Below, in pieces: positions 7,443-16,117 of a stretch of DNA of 31,572 nt. Every line of letters starts with the position of its first letter. Position 1 is the first letter of the stretch. This DNA is from JBBRNH01 sp038230415 (GTDB lineage Bacteria; Bacteroidota; Bacteroidia; Cytophagales; Spirosomataceae), in contig JBBRNH010000072.1 of NCBI GenBank assembly GCA_038230415.1, positions 1 to 31,572 of the forward strand, written 5' to 3'. The notes under the pieces are model-generated. The model was not told the origin of the DNA. It saw only the letters and a list, made by a program, of their open reading frames with translations, and did not search any database. The translations under genes were made by a program, and so were the position numbers.

Positions 7443-9004
7443 TGCCGTAGCCGAACGCTGTCATTACCAATAATAATCGGCATCGGTTCGAGCAGCCGCG
7501 AGGATTCGTCGGCGTTCTCTAAATTCAGCACCCCACGCGGGCAAACCGCCGAGCAGATGCCGCAACCCACGCACGACGACCGCACAATGTCTTGCCCACG
7601 CTGCGCGTACCACCGCACGTCAATACCCATCTCGCAGTAGGCCGAGCAGTTGCCGCACGAGATGCACTGCCCGCCGTTGGTGGTGATGCGGAACCGCGAC
7701 TTGAACCGCTGTACTAAGCCCAAATAAGCCGCCAGTGGACACCCAAACCGGCACCACACCCGGCTACCCGCCAACGGATAAAACCCGGTGCCGACCACAC
7801 CCGAAAAGATGGAGCCGATCCAGAATCCATACGTTGACCGAACGGAATACGCGTCCAGAAACCCGAATAAATTCGATTGCTTGCTGATGTAAGAGTACAG
7901 CACCAAACCCGTCATCAGCACGGCAAACACCAGTACGCTATGCACAATTACCCGCTCAAACTTCCAGGCAACGAGCCGTTTGTCAGACAGTTGGCGGTAG
8001 GGATCGCCGAGGGTTTCGGCCAGGCCACCGCAGCCGCACACCCACGAACAATACCAGCGTTTGCCGAAAAAATAGGTCAGCACCGGCACACCAATCATCC
8101 ACAACGCGGTTCCCCAGACGAGCAGGAAAATGCCGAACGACCCGGCTTTGATTTTTTCGTCGAGCCGGTAATCAAAGTAAAATGAGTAATCGAGCGGCCA
8201 CATATTTTTCAAATCCTGGGCCGGTTGGTGCATGAACGACAGAAATTCAGGAATCAGAAAGGCAAAACAGACCTGAAAAAACATGACCGATGTCGTCCGA
8301 AGCTGCTGGTAGGGATTACCCCGGTACTTTATCAGCATCCGAACGCCCATCACCAGAATCACCAGCGTGTAAAGCGAACCATACACAAACCACTGGCTGG
8401 CCGACGGCCCAACGTTTTGGCTGCCGGTGAGGGCGTATTTGATGGGGTCAAACAGCAGCACCCAGTTGGTGAGGTATTCGGGGAAGAAATAAAGCAGCAC
8501 GTAAAACCCAATCAAAAACGCCCCCACGATATAACCGATCCAGCCGCCGTTGGTAGCCGGGTTGGTGAAAATGCCGTTGTTTTTGATTCCGGGTAGTTTT
8601 TGGCGGTTGGGCAGAATATACAGCAATGCGCCAAGAACGGCCAGCAAGACACTCCCGGCAAAAAACCAGCCCGTATTAGCCGGGAAAAACCCCATACTCG
8701 ATGCCTTCATGACCGAGAAGACATAGTTATCGTTGATGACCTGTTTCCAAGCCTGCCGTTGCCGGTAGCCCGCGTTGATTCGCTCGATGGCGGCTTTGAA
8801 ATCGCCCACGAATCCAACCGAATTGGGATACAACTTCCCCTGCATCGGCGCGGTAGCCGCCCGCACATCGGCGAGGTGTTCGGGTTTGATACTCTCTTGC
8901 AGAACAGCATCCGTGAGCCGGTACTGACTCAGCGTGAGCGAACCGACAAAAACTGCCAGTCCGATTAAGAACAGGCCAAGGCCAAGACGTTGCGTGCGTT
9001 TCAT
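7439..9004 (-). CDS. NosR/CcoG-like polytopic membrane protein with two 4Fe-4S clusters
   Basis: The ATG at 9004 gives 521 residues. The frame continues upstream, but through a mobile repeat. Hydrophobic segments lie at about 8-25, 113-132, 155-175, 207-224, 240-256, 290-313, 353-373 and 392-410. Cysteine motifs: C319-x3-C323-x-C325 (RWYCSWVCGC), C418-x3-C422 (WCRFGCP), and a double ferredoxin box at C447/450/453/457 and C478/481/484/488-P. This is the architecture of the NosR, NapH and CcoG/RdxA group, which carry electrons across or at the membrane. It lacks the N-terminal FMN domain of NosR. It follows an FAD oxidoreductase gene, a plausible electron donor, and overlaps a DUF6134-like gene. 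The partner substrate is unknown. Confidence 0.85.
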   Translation of the reverse strand: MKRTQRLGLGLFLIGLAVFVGSLTLSQYRLTDAVLQESIKPEHLADVRAATAPMQGKLYPNSVGFVGDFKAAIERINAGYRQRQAWKQVINDNYVFSVMKASSMGFFPANTGWFFAGSVLLAVLGALLYILPNRQKLPGIKNNGIFTNPATNGGWIGYIVGAFLIGFYVLLYFFPEYLTNWVLLFDPIKYALTGSQNVGPSASQWFVYGSLYTLVILVMGVRMLIKYRGNPYQQLRTTSVMFFQVCFAFLIPEFLSFMHQPAQDLKNMWPLDYSFYFDYRLDEKIKAGSFGIFLLVWGTALWMIGVPVLTYFFGKRWYCSWVCGCGGLAETLGDPYRQLSDKRLVAWKFERVIVHSVLVFAVLMTGLVLYSYISKQSNLFGFLDAYSVRSTYGFWIGSIFSGVVGTGFYPLAGSRVWCRFGCPLAAYLGLVQRFKSRFRITTNGGQCISCGNCSAYCEMGIDVRWYAQRGQDIVRSSCVGCGICSAVCPRGVLNLENADESSRLLEPMPIIIGNDSVRLRQ

Positions 9005-9042
9005 CAGGATAAAGAGACTTGAGGTTGAGATGTTGACCGTTT

Positions 9043-9187
9043 GTACTTGTTTAGGTAGCTCGTTCGGCACCGCCACCAGGCTGTGCCGTTTCAGGCGGGA
9101 TGTCCGTTCTGGCCCATGCTCCCACAGCCTGGTGGCGGTGGGAAACACGTTCTACACCGCCAAAAATAAACATACCGAAATAGTTAC
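9043..9187. mobile_element. 145 bp MITE-like element, copy A
   Basis: The ends GTACTTGTTTAGGTA (9043-9057) and TACCGAAATAGTTAC (9173-9187) are imperfect inverted repeats (11/15). The flanks GACCGTTT (9035-9042) and GACCATTT (9188-9195) match 7/8, like an aged 8 bp target duplication. Inside, CACCGCCACCAGGCTGTG (9068-9085) pairs perfectly with 9123-9140. It has the same length and internal layout as the copy at 30226. There is no room for a protein. GTAA-type ends with 8 bp duplications recall IS66-family elements (from memory). It is inserted 7 bp downstream of the FAD oxidoreductase stop codon. Confidence 0.8.
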
Positions 9188-9194
9188 GACCATT

Positions 9195-10526
9195 TCAGGC
9201 AAAGAGTCGGCGAAACCACGTTTTTCGCCCCGGTCCCCGGCCCGGAGCCAGCTTAGGGAACGGCGAAAATTCGGGATTGAAATCAGCAAGTTGTAAATAG
9301 TCCAAAACTTTATCAACGGGCCGCTGCTCCAGAATCCAGCGTTCGCAGATGGCGTGGCGTAACCGTAATCCTAGCGCGTGAATCCCGACAACAGCCTGAT
9401 CGGTGGTGCGGTAGTTGATTCGCAGGCACTCGTTGCGGTGCGGGTGCTGCCAGAAAAACGTGCTTTCGGTGGCTTCCGGCGTGGCGTTCATGGTGCCATA
9501 GGTCTGGTATTCGATGTCGAAAAACTTGGCCGAATTGAAAAATACCCCCGGTCGGTAGGCCGTTCGCTGTCCGCAGAGCGTCTGGGCCAGGGTTTCGCCG
9601 TGCATCCGGCCCGTGTACCAAATCTGCTCAATGGGTTTGCGGGCGGCTCCGTCAGACCCCAACACGCTGACCGTAAACTCGTTACAGTCACCAATGGCAT
9701 ACACATCCGGCACGTTGGTCTCAAAAAACTCGTTCACCAAAACGCCCTTGTTAACGGCAATGCCCGACCCCGCCAGAAACCCGACGGTTGGCACCACGCC
9801 TACCGCCAGGCCCACAAACTGCGCCGGAATTTCGTCGCCAGCCGTCGTAATCACCGCCCGCACCCGCCCCGAATCATCGGTCAGAATCTCGCGTAGTTCG
9901 GTTTCCAAACGCAGTTCGATATGGTGTTTTTGCAGGTGTTGCCCAATCAACGCGCCCTCTTCCGGCGGCAACACCGACCGCCAGTAGGTGGCCTCGCGCA
10001 CGAGCATAGTTACGGCTATCCCCCGCGAATGCAGCATCTCGGCCATCTCAACGCCAATCAGCCCACCGCCCACCACAACGGCCTGTTTCACGCCCCGTGG
10101 CGACGGACCGACCGTGTTGCGCTCCATCGTGGCTAAATCGGGCAAGCCATACAATCCCTGTACGCCCACCGCATCTTGCCCCGGCCAGTTGAACCGGGCG
10201 GGCGTTGAGCCGGTGGCAATCACTAACGCGCTGTATGTCAGGGCCGAACCGTCGTCGCAATGCACCTGTTTGGTGGCGGTATCAATGCGGTTGACGTATG
10301 CCCGTTTGAGATCAATGCGGTTTTTGGCCCAGAACCAGTCTTCGTAGGGCTTGGTGTTTTCGTAGCGCAGGTGGCCCATGAAAATATACATCAGGGCCGT
10401 TCGTGAGTAAAAATGGTCAGATTCTGCCGAGACAACCGTGATCTGAACACCAGCGTTTTGCTGCCGCACGTGCCGGGCCGCCGTAATACCCGCAATGCCG
10501 TTACCAATAATGATAAAGTGATCCAA
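9195..10526 (-). CDS. FAD/NAD(P)-dependent pyridine nucleotide-disulphide-type oxidoreductase
   Basis: The product is 443 residues. The N-terminal FAD-binding GxGxxG is at residues 8-13 (GNGIAG), 'VIATGSTP' follows, a second Rossmann motif for NAD(P) reads VVVGGGLIGVEMAEML, and the late FAD motif is 'VYAIGDCNEF'. There is no redox-active CxxxxC pair, so it belongs with the NirB/rubredoxin-reductase-like group of FAD-dependent reductases. The C-terminus carries an extra ~100 residues with 'CLRINYRTTDQAVVGIHALG', typical of the NirB-like reductase small domain. It is followed on the same strand by the membrane 4Fe-4S protein, which suggests it feeds electrons from NAD(P)H to that protein. A MITE separates the two genes, its target duplication touching the stop codon. 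Confidence 0.85.
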   Translation of the reverse strand: MDHFIIIGNGIAGITAARHVRQQNAGVQITVVSAESDHFYSRTALMYIFMGHLRYENTKPYEDWFWAKNRIDLKRAYVNRIDTATKQVHCDDGSALTYSALVIATGSTPARFNWPGQDAVGVQGLYGLPDLATMERNTVGPSPRGVKQAVVVGGGLIGVEMAEMLHSRGIAVTMLVREATYWRSVLPPEEGALIGQHLQKHHIELRLETELREILTDDSGRVRAVITTAGDEIPAQFVGLAVGVVPTVGFLAGSGIAVNKGVLVNEFFETNVPDVYAIGDCNEFTVSVLGSDGAARKPIEQIWYTGRMHGETLAQTLCGQRTAYRPGVFFNSAKFFDIEYQTYGTMNATPEATESTFFWQHPHRNECLRINYRTTDQAVVGIHALGLRLRHAICERWILEQRPVDKVLDYLQLADFNPEFSPFPKLAPGRGPGRKTWFRRLFA

Positions 10527-10548
10527 ATGAAGAAAGAAGTGGTCAGTG

Positions 10549-10576
10549 GGCGTTCTGGCGGGCTAACCAGAACGCC
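10549..10576 (-). terminator. Hairpin between the DUF547 gene and the oxidoreductase gene
   Basis: GGCGTTCTGG (10549-10558) and CCAGAACGCC (10567-10576) are exact complements around an 8 nt loop. On the minus strand it is followed within about 10 bases by the T-rich TTCTTTCTT. It sits 21 bp past the DUF547 stop and 23 bp before the oxidoreductase ATG, so it could end or attenuate transcription. Confidence 0.5.
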
Positions 10577-10596
10577 AATGGATGTTTTGCTAAAAA

Positions 10597-11355
10597 CTAT
10601 TGCTGATTCAGATTCCAGTTGTAGTCCAGAAACGAGACGTTCGCGTTGTCGTCCATCTTGGTGGCAGCGTATTTATTGACCCATTTCGCCACCGACTGCC
10701 CGTCGTTTTTCCAGTCGCCCTTATACCAGTTGAAGTAGTTCGAGAGTTGGGCTTTGTCTTTGCCGACTGTGTTCTTGGTGGGGTCGTTCAAAAAATCGCG
10801 GCCCTGATCCTCTAACTGTGCGTTGAGTTTAGCGGCTGTGTAGGCTTCGTTGCGCAGCCGGGGGCAGGAGATAGACGCACACACGAGGGCGAAGTGAATC
10901 CGGGGGTCGTTGTATTTTTTGCGAAGCGTACCGTGTTCGATGTTATCTAAACTCATCTTATTGCCGCCGATGGTGAAAAACTTCTTGGCCCAGGGTGTGT
11001 TTACAAACGGAATCTGAGTTTTCGGCCCGATGTCTTTAATGCTCTTCACCGGATAATGATCCAGAATGAGTCGAATCGTGTAAGCATTGTAGGCATTGAT
11101 CCAATAGGCCATCTGCTCGTTTTTGGGTGCATCGTCCGTGGTCGGATTTTTACTCAGCGTTTCGAGGTAGTTGTTAAACTCTTTTTCGTCGGCCTTAAAG
11201 CCCTTGTAATCAACCAGCCCTTTGGCTGTTACGTGTTTTTTGAGGAGTTTGTCGAAAGCCGCGTGGTCAACCGGGGCAACCGCATCGGTAGCCGGGATAA
11301 AGCTGGTAAAAACCAGACTGACAGAAGCGAAAAGAAGCGCGAATGGCGTTTTCAT
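10597..11355 (-). CDS. DUF547 family exported protein (paralogue 1)
   Basis: The ATG at 11355 gives 252 residues beginning with a signal peptide (MKTPFALLFASVSLVFTSFI). The open frame upstream runs through intergenic repeats and is not coding. The DUF547 signature blocks are present: 'NEQMAYWINAYNAYTIRLIL', 'YPVKSIKDIG', 'NIEHGTLRKKYNDPRIHFA', 'LVCASISCPRLRNEAYTA'. The two cysteines in the CASISCP block are conserved in the family. DUF547 has no firmly known activity; a papain-like or transglutaminase-like fold has been suggested. It faces a close paralogue (11518-12312) across a 162 bp divergent gap, indicating an inverted local duplication. Confidence 0.85.
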   Translation of the reverse strand: MKTPFALLFASVSLVFTSFIPATDAVAPVDHAAFDKLLKKHVTAKGLVDYKGFKADEKEFNNYLETLSKNPTTDDAPKNEQMAYWINAYNAYTIRLILDHYPVKSIKDIGPKTQIPFVNTPWAKKFFTIGGNKMSLDNIEHGTLRKKYNDPRIHFALVCASISCPRLRNEAYTAAKLNAQLEDQGRDFLNDPTKNTVGKDKAQLSNYFNWYKGDWKNDGQSVAKWVNKYAATKMDDNANVSFLDYNWNLNQQ

Positions 11356-11456
11356 AGTTATTTTGTATGACAGTTCAAGAATGATATACGGCCACACGGC
11401 AAGAAAGGTTTTCAAAACCGAACAACCAAACGGACGTGAGCTATTATTCTGGGTGC

Positions 11457-11490
11457 GGGGTACTGAGTACGGGGTACTGAGTACGGGGTA
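11457..11490. repeat. Short tandem repeat, 14 bp unit, about 2.4 copies
   Basis: GGGGTACTGAGTAC occurs at 11457-11470 and 11471-11484, followed by GGGGTA. Each unit contains the odd palindrome GTACTGAGTAC. It lies in the gap between the divergent DUF547 genes, 27 bp before the plus-strand start. Confidence 0.75.
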
Positions 11491-11517
11491 GTAGATTAAC
11501 AGAATGTCCGTAACACA

Positions 11518-12312
11518 ATGAAACAGAGCCAATTTGTTCTATTTAGTTTAGTCAGTACGCTGCTGATGGCGTTTGTTGCAACCAATGACCGGGCATTTCA
11601 CAACCAATCGGTTAGCACGTTGAATCCTGCCAAAGCCAATGACCACCGGGGATTAGACCGGCTGTTGAAAAAATACGTGGACGACCGGGGCTTGGTCAAT
11701 TATAAGGCATTCAAAAACGACTCAGCCCAACTCGATGCCTATTTAACCTCGTTGAGCAACAAGCCACCCGCCAGCAACTGGCCCAAAAACGAACAGATTG
11801 CTTACTGGATCAATGCTTACAACGCCTTCACGATTCGCCTGATTCTGAATCATTATCCGGTGAAGAGCATCAAAGACATTGGCCCCGCAAAGCAGATCAA
11901 CCGCGTTAATACGCCCTGGGCGCAGAAATTTTTCAGTATCGGTGGCAATGCCATGAGCCTCGACAGCATAGAACACGGCATTTTGCGGAAAAACTATGCC
12001 GATCCCCGGATTCATTTTACGCTTGTATGTGCCGCCCGCTCCTGCCCCCGCCTGCGAAACGAAGCCTACACAGCCGCCAACCTCGACGCGCAGATGGACG
12101 ATCAGGGGCGCGATTTTCTGAATACGCCCGCCAAAAACAACGTCGGCCCCGAACAGGCACAACTCTCGAAATATTTTGTCTGGTATAGAACCGACTGGCA
12201 GGCCAACGGGCAGTCGGTGATGAACTGGGTAAATCGGTACGCAACGGGCCAACTTCGGGAGGATACCAAGATTACATTTCTGGATTATAACTGGACGTTG
12301 AACGAGCAATAA
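11518..12312 (+). CDS. DUF547 family exported protein (paralogue 2)
   Basis: The product is 264 residues with a signal-like N-terminus (FVLFSLVSTLLMAFVAT). It aligns almost throughout with the divergent neighbour: 'NEQIAYWINAYNAFTIRLIL', 'YPVKSIKDIGPAKQ', 'NTPWAQKFFSIGGN', 'IEHGILRKNYADPRIHF', 'LVCAARSCPRLRNEAYTA', 'FLDYNWTLNEQ'. The N-terminal 40 residues after the signal differ and are longer. Both keep the paired cysteines of the family. The protein precedes a TIGR04282-type transferase on the same strand by 70 bp. In my recollection DUF547 genes also occur near radical-SAM/TIGR04282/TIGR04283 clusters, so a shared pathway is possible but unproven. Confidence 0.85.
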   Translation: MKQSQFVLFSLVSTLLMAFVATNDRAFHNQSVSTLNPAKANDHRGLDRLLKKYVDDRGLVNYKAFKNDSAQLDAYLTSLSNKPPASNWPKNEQIAYWINAYNAFTIRLILNHYPVKSIKDIGPAKQINRVNTPWAQKFFSIGGNAMSLDSIEHGILRKNYADPRIHFTLVCAARSCPRLRNEAYTAANLDAQMDDQGRDFLNTPAKNNVGPEQAQLSKYFVWYRTDWQANGQSVMNWVNRYATGQLREDTKITFLDYNWTLNEQ

Positions 12313-12382
12313 AATCAATTCCGGCAAACCGCACGCAGGTCGTTCTGCGTATGTTTGTCCAGTCATCTCATCGTTAGTTAAG

Positions 12383-13066
12383 TTGTCAGACGCAGTTGCC
12401 ATACTTGTTTTTGCCCGGCCCGCTGCCGACGATGCCGCCCGAAAACGGTTCGTATCGTCGGCGTACACAAACCGGCGCGTATTGGCCCGGCTGACCGAAC
12501 ACGTGATGCGGGTAGCCACCGGAACCGGCCTGCCCGTTCTCCATTCTACCGATTTAATCACGCATCAGGGTTCCTTTGGCGATCAGCTATCTGCCGCTCT
12601 GCAAGCCGTTTTTGACCTCGGTCATGAGCGGGTGCTGGTGGTGGGTAACGACTGCCCCGGTCTCACACCGCCCATGCTGCTCGGTGCCGCCGATGCGCTC
12701 CGGTCGGCAGCGGTGGTGCTTGGCCCCGACCGGCGCGGGGGCTTGTACCTGCTGGGAATCTCGCGGCCCGTTTTTGACGCAAACCGGCTGGCACAACTGC
12801 CCTGGCAAACGCCCGCCCTGAGCCGCATCACACGCCATTTATTTGCTTCCTGCGCCGTTGTGGAACTGGTGCGGTTAAGCGATGTAAATCAACTAACTGA
12901 CTTACAGGCATATCGCACGACTAATACCGGCGTTGGTGTTTTTGTTCATGCGTTGCTGGCATTGATACGGCTGCCATTTAAGGCGGGCTATACGCTCACC
13001 CGTCAACCCCCAACGGCTGTTTTCTGGCCGGGTAGTGGCTTGTTGCGTGGCCCGCCGGTGGCGTAA
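12383..13066 (+). CDS. TIGR04282 / DUF2064-type putative glycosyl or nucleotidyl transferase
   Basis: The product is 227 residues with a TTG start at 12383, since no in-frame ATG lies near. The opening 'VAILVFARPAADDAARKR' is the GT-A-like start of DUF2064. 'LVVGNDCPGL' (about 85-94) stands in place of the usual GsDsP motif, and 'VLGPDRRGGLYLLG' (112-125) matches the family's 'GPaxDGGYyLiG' block. DUF2064 proteins belong to the family named transferase 1, rSAM/selenodomain-associated, which usually pairs with TIGR04283. That partner is present here but 7.7 kb away. The last 40 residues contain a hydrophobic stretch. The substrate is unknown; the aspartate pattern suggests an NDP-sugar-like ligand. 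Confidence 0.75.
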   Translation: MSDAVAILVFARPAADDAARKRFVSSAYTNRRVLARLTEHVMRVATGTGLPVLHSTDLITHQGSFGDQLSAALQAVFDLGHERVLVVGNDCPGLTPPMLLGAADALRSAAVVLGPDRRGGLYLLGISRPVFDANRLAQLPWQTPALSRITRHLFASCAVVELVRLSDVNQLTDLQAYRTTNTGVGVFVHALLALIRLPFKAGYTLTRQPPTAVFWPGSGLLRGPPVA

Positions 13067-13111
13067 GTAACCCGCCCTCAATTCGTTCAATTACCCCAAA
13101 TCAATTAATCC

Positions 13112-16100
13112 ATGAGACTTTTTTTTACCCGACTGCTGCTGGCGGTTTGTACCCTGTTTGCCGTTTCTGCCGTCGCTCAGGAGCGTATTGACGTAAGCGT
13201 GACCGACTTGCTCCTCCGCCGGGCCGTGCCGAACACGGCGGTTTATTTACAAAACACCACTACCAAAACCCTCGACTCAGCCCGCACCAACGAGCAGGGG
13301 AAAGCCCAATTCACCAATGTGTCGGCTCTGGGACGATATCGCGTGTTTGTCCGTTCAAGCGCGATTTATACCGACGAAGAAACCGCGTCTGACATCACCA
13401 TCCAGCCCGGCACGGTTCGCACCGTTACGCTGCAACTCCCGCTCCGGCGCGAAAGCACCCTGGAAGAAGTGGTGATTAACGACCGGCGGCTGGCCCGGCT
13501 CAATAATCAAAATGCCGAGGTATCGGCGTTGGTCTCGAAGCGTGAGTTGCAGAGTTTGCCCATCGAAGGCCGCGACATCACGAAGGCGTTATTTCGGTTG
13601 CCCAACCTGACGCTGGCAACGCAGGGCTATGCCGAAGCCCCAAACGTGGCAATCAACGGCCTGAACGGGATTTATACCAACTATTTGATTGACGGTATGG
13701 ACAACAACGAGCGGTTTTTGGGCAACATGAAATTCAACACGCCGGTCGGGTTTGCCGAGGGTATCACGGTGTACACCAATAACTATTCGGTTGAATTTGG
13801 CAACACCAGCAACGGCGTTATCAACGTTACGACGCGCTCCGGCTCCAACGAACTCACCGGAGAAGCGTTTTACCTGACCCGGCCCGGTTCCGTTGTGGAC
13901 AGCCCGTCGCGCTTTGCCACGCCGGACCTGTCGGGCAATTCGGTCAAAGACGGTTTTCAGCGGCATCAGCTTGGCTTTGGGCTGGGCGGTGCGCTCAAAC
14001 GCGACAAAACGTTTTTCTACGTCAACGTAGAACAGACCTACGACAAAAAAGACAACCGGCTCGTGGTGCCATCGTTAGGCGTGGACGAGATCGTGACGGG
14101 GCGAAATCATTTTTCTTACATATCTGGCAAACTCGATCAGGTCTGGAATGGCCGCTTCAAAACCACAATTCGGGCCAACATCGGCAGTTTTGACATTGAC
14201 CGGCAGGGCGGTGGTCTCGAAGGCGGAATCCTGTTTCCGTCGGCGGCATCGGCCCAGAAGAACCGGACGTATTTGGTTTCGGTCAAAAACGCATACCTGC
14301 TCGGTAATGACATCACGGCAGAGACCAACTACCAGCACTCGCGCTTTCGCTGGAACTACCGCGAGCCGGTGAACCCGACTAACCCCTCGGCAACAGTACG
14401 CGGCCCAAACGGGGTGCCAATTGCCACCATCGGGCAAAGCGGAGCCATTTTTGACGACACCGAAAACACCGATCAGATTCAGCAGAAAATCACGTTCCGG
14501 CGCGGCAACCACACCCTCAAGGCCGGGGCCGAATTTATTACGTCGGAGTATGCGTTGCTCGGCGGAGCCAATCCGTTCGGCACCTACGATGTGCAACTGA
14601 CTCAGGTTCAGGTTGATGCGCTCAAAGCTCGCAACATCGGCTCGGCCCTGAACGTGAACGATATCCCGCGCGATGTGCAGGTGCGGACTTACGACGTAGA
14701 ACTGCGGCCAACCACTTTTGGCACCCGCCAAAACGTGTTTAGTATTTATGCCGAAGACCTCTGGGCGGTGCGGCCCAACGTGAACCTGACGTTCGGTCTG
14801 CGCTACGATTACGACAATCTGACTCGCGGTGGGGGGACAAAAGGCGATCTGAATAACGTAGCACCCCGCGTGGCGGTGAACTATCAACTCAACGACCGCA
14901 CCGTGATTCGGGGTGGCTACGGAATGTTTTACGACAAAATCAAGTACTCGGTCTGGAGCGATAACCTGCAAGTCAGCAGCAGCAGCGCGGATTTCAAGAA
15001 AGAGATTGCCGAACTCAAACGGCTCGGTATCCTGCCCGGCTCGACCGATATTGACCGGGTGACGTTTCCCGGCAACCTCAACGCCCGCTCAACTACGCCC
15101 GTGACGTATCTTAATGGCCCGACATCGGCGCAACTACAGCCCCGGCGCGACAAGCAGTTCAGCAACAACTTCAGAATCATGAACCCTGACGGATTTACGA
15201 GTCCGTATTCGCACCAGTTTTCGCTGGGTTTTCAACACAAACCGACCGGCAACACGTTGTTTTCGATTGATCTGGTTCACGTTGCCACCAACGATCTGTA
15301 TTATCTCTACAACCTGAACGCGCCCTCGGCTTATCCGTCAACAAATGCCGCTGATTTCAAGCCGCGCACCGTTGCTCAGGCCGACCTCACGCGCCCCATC
15401 CCGATTCGGCAGGACAAACTCGGAGCGTATGCGTTGGTAAACGGCGGGGACACGTTGCGGGGTATTTCGCGGAACGTGTTCGAGACCCGCACCGATGGCT
15501 ACGCCCGGTATTGGGCGGCCAATTTTGTGTTTCAGAAGCTGAAAGGAGCCGACAAATATGCGTATCGTTTGGGCTACAACCTGTCTGTGATTCGGAGCAA
15601 CACAACGGGCATCAACACGCGGGCGCAGGATTCCAACAACTATGCCGCCGAATATGTGTTTGACGATAACGACCGGCGGCACGTGTTTTCGGGCATTTTC
15701 TACTACTACCCGTTTCCCAATCTGGTTATCACGCCAACGGTGTTGCTCCAGAGCGGTCTGCCGATTACGCGGGTGGCCGATGCGTCGAAATTCGGCACAA
15801 CCGACCTCAACGGCGACAGCGAGAGTTACAGTTTACCGTCTGACATTCAGCCCGGCGAGACCCGCAACAACGACCGCCTGCCCTGGGCCAAAACCGTTGA
15901 TCTGTCGGTTAAATACACGGTTCGGGTGCTGGGTCGGCCCCGGCTCGAAATCTCGGCGGATGTGTATAATGTGCTGAACGCGGAGAATATTTCGGGGTAC
16001 AACGTCGTGCGGGGTTCGTCTAATCAGTTTCAGGTTGGCCCGCGCGGGTCGGGCATCACCACGCGCTCAGCGGCACCGCCCCGGCAGTTCCAGTTTGGCC

Positions 16101-16117
16101 TGCGGTATATTTTGTAA
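13112..16117 (+). CDS. TonB-dependent receptor, Oar-like, with carboxypeptidase-regulatory-like N-domain
   Basis: The product is 1001 residues. A signal peptide (LLLAVCTLFAVSAVAQ) is followed by a CarboxypepD_reg-like beta domain (about 24-115; 'LLRRAVPNTAVYLQNTTT'). The plug starts near 'STLEEVVINDRRLARL' and contains 'IEGRDITKALFRLPNL' and 'NYLIDGMDNNERFLGN', ending around 'GVINVTTRSGSNELTGEAF' (about 250). The rest is a 22-strand-type outer-membrane barrel with repeated aromatic strands, closing with FQFGLRYIL. The length and the regulatory domain fit the Oar/OmpA-related TonB receptors common in Bacteroidota. No SusD-like partner is next to it, so import of a polysaccharide is not indicated; the ligand is unknown. 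Repeat DNA begins 8 bp after its stop codon. Confidence 0.9.
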   Translation: MRLFFTRLLLAVCTLFAVSAVAQERIDVSVTDLLLRRAVPNTAVYLQNTTTKTLDSARTNEQGKAQFTNVSALGRYRVFVRSSAIYTDEETASDITIQPGTVRTVTLQLPLRRESTLEEVVINDRRLARLNNQNAEVSALVSKRELQSLPIEGRDITKALFRLPNLTLATQGYAEAPNVAINGLNGIYTNYLIDGMDNNERFLGNMKFNTPVGFAEGITVYTNNYSVEFGNTSNGVINVTTRSGSNELTGEAFYLTRPGSVVDSPSRFATPDLSGNSVKDGFQRHQLGFGLGGALKRDKTFFYVNVEQTYDKKDNRLVVPSLGVDEIVTGRNHFSYISGKLDQVWNGRFKTTIRANIGSFDIDRQGGGLEGGILFPSAASAQKNRTYLVSVKNAYLLGNDITAETNYQHSRFRWNYREPVNPTNPSATVRGPNGVPIATIGQSGAIFDDTENTDQIQQKITFRRGNHTLKAGAEFITSEYALLGGANPFGTYDVQLTQVQVDALKARNIGSALNVNDIPRDVQVRTYDVELRPTTFGTRQNVFSIYAEDLWAVRPNVNLTFGLRYDYDNLTRGGGTKGDLNNVAPRVAVNYQLNDRTVIRGGYGMFYDKIKYSVWSDNLQVSSSSADFKKEIAELKRLGILPGSTDIDRVTFPGNLNARSTTPVTYLNGPTSAQLQPRRDKQFSNNFRIMNPDGFTSPYSHQFSLGFQHKPTGNTLFSIDLVHVATNDLYYLYNLNAPSAYPSTNAADFKPRTVAQADLTRPIPIRQDKLGAYALVNGGDTLRGISRNVFETRTDGYARYWAANFVFQKLKGADKYAYRLGYNLSVIRSNTTGINTRAQDSNNYAAEYVFDDNDRRHVFSGIFYYYPFPNLVITPTVLLQSGLPITRVADASKFGTTDLNGDSESYSLPSDIQPGETRNNDRLPWAKTVDLSVKYTVRVLGRPRLEISADVYNVLNAENISGYNVVRGSSNQFQVGPRGSGITTRSAAPPRQFQFGLRYIL

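Noticed and set aside
9005..9148. N-terminal extension of the membrane 4Fe-4S protein
   Set aside because: The extra 48 codons run through the MITE-like element; the ATG at 9004 begins a normal membrane segment.
11356..11532. 59-residue extension of the minus-strand DUF547 gene
   Set aside because: It translates the 14 bp tandem repeat and the divergent gap; the signal peptide begins at the ATG at 11355.
14075..14971. Long minus-strand frame inside the TonB receptor gene
   Set aside because: It is antisense to a clear receptor frame in GC-rich DNA and has no recognisable domain.
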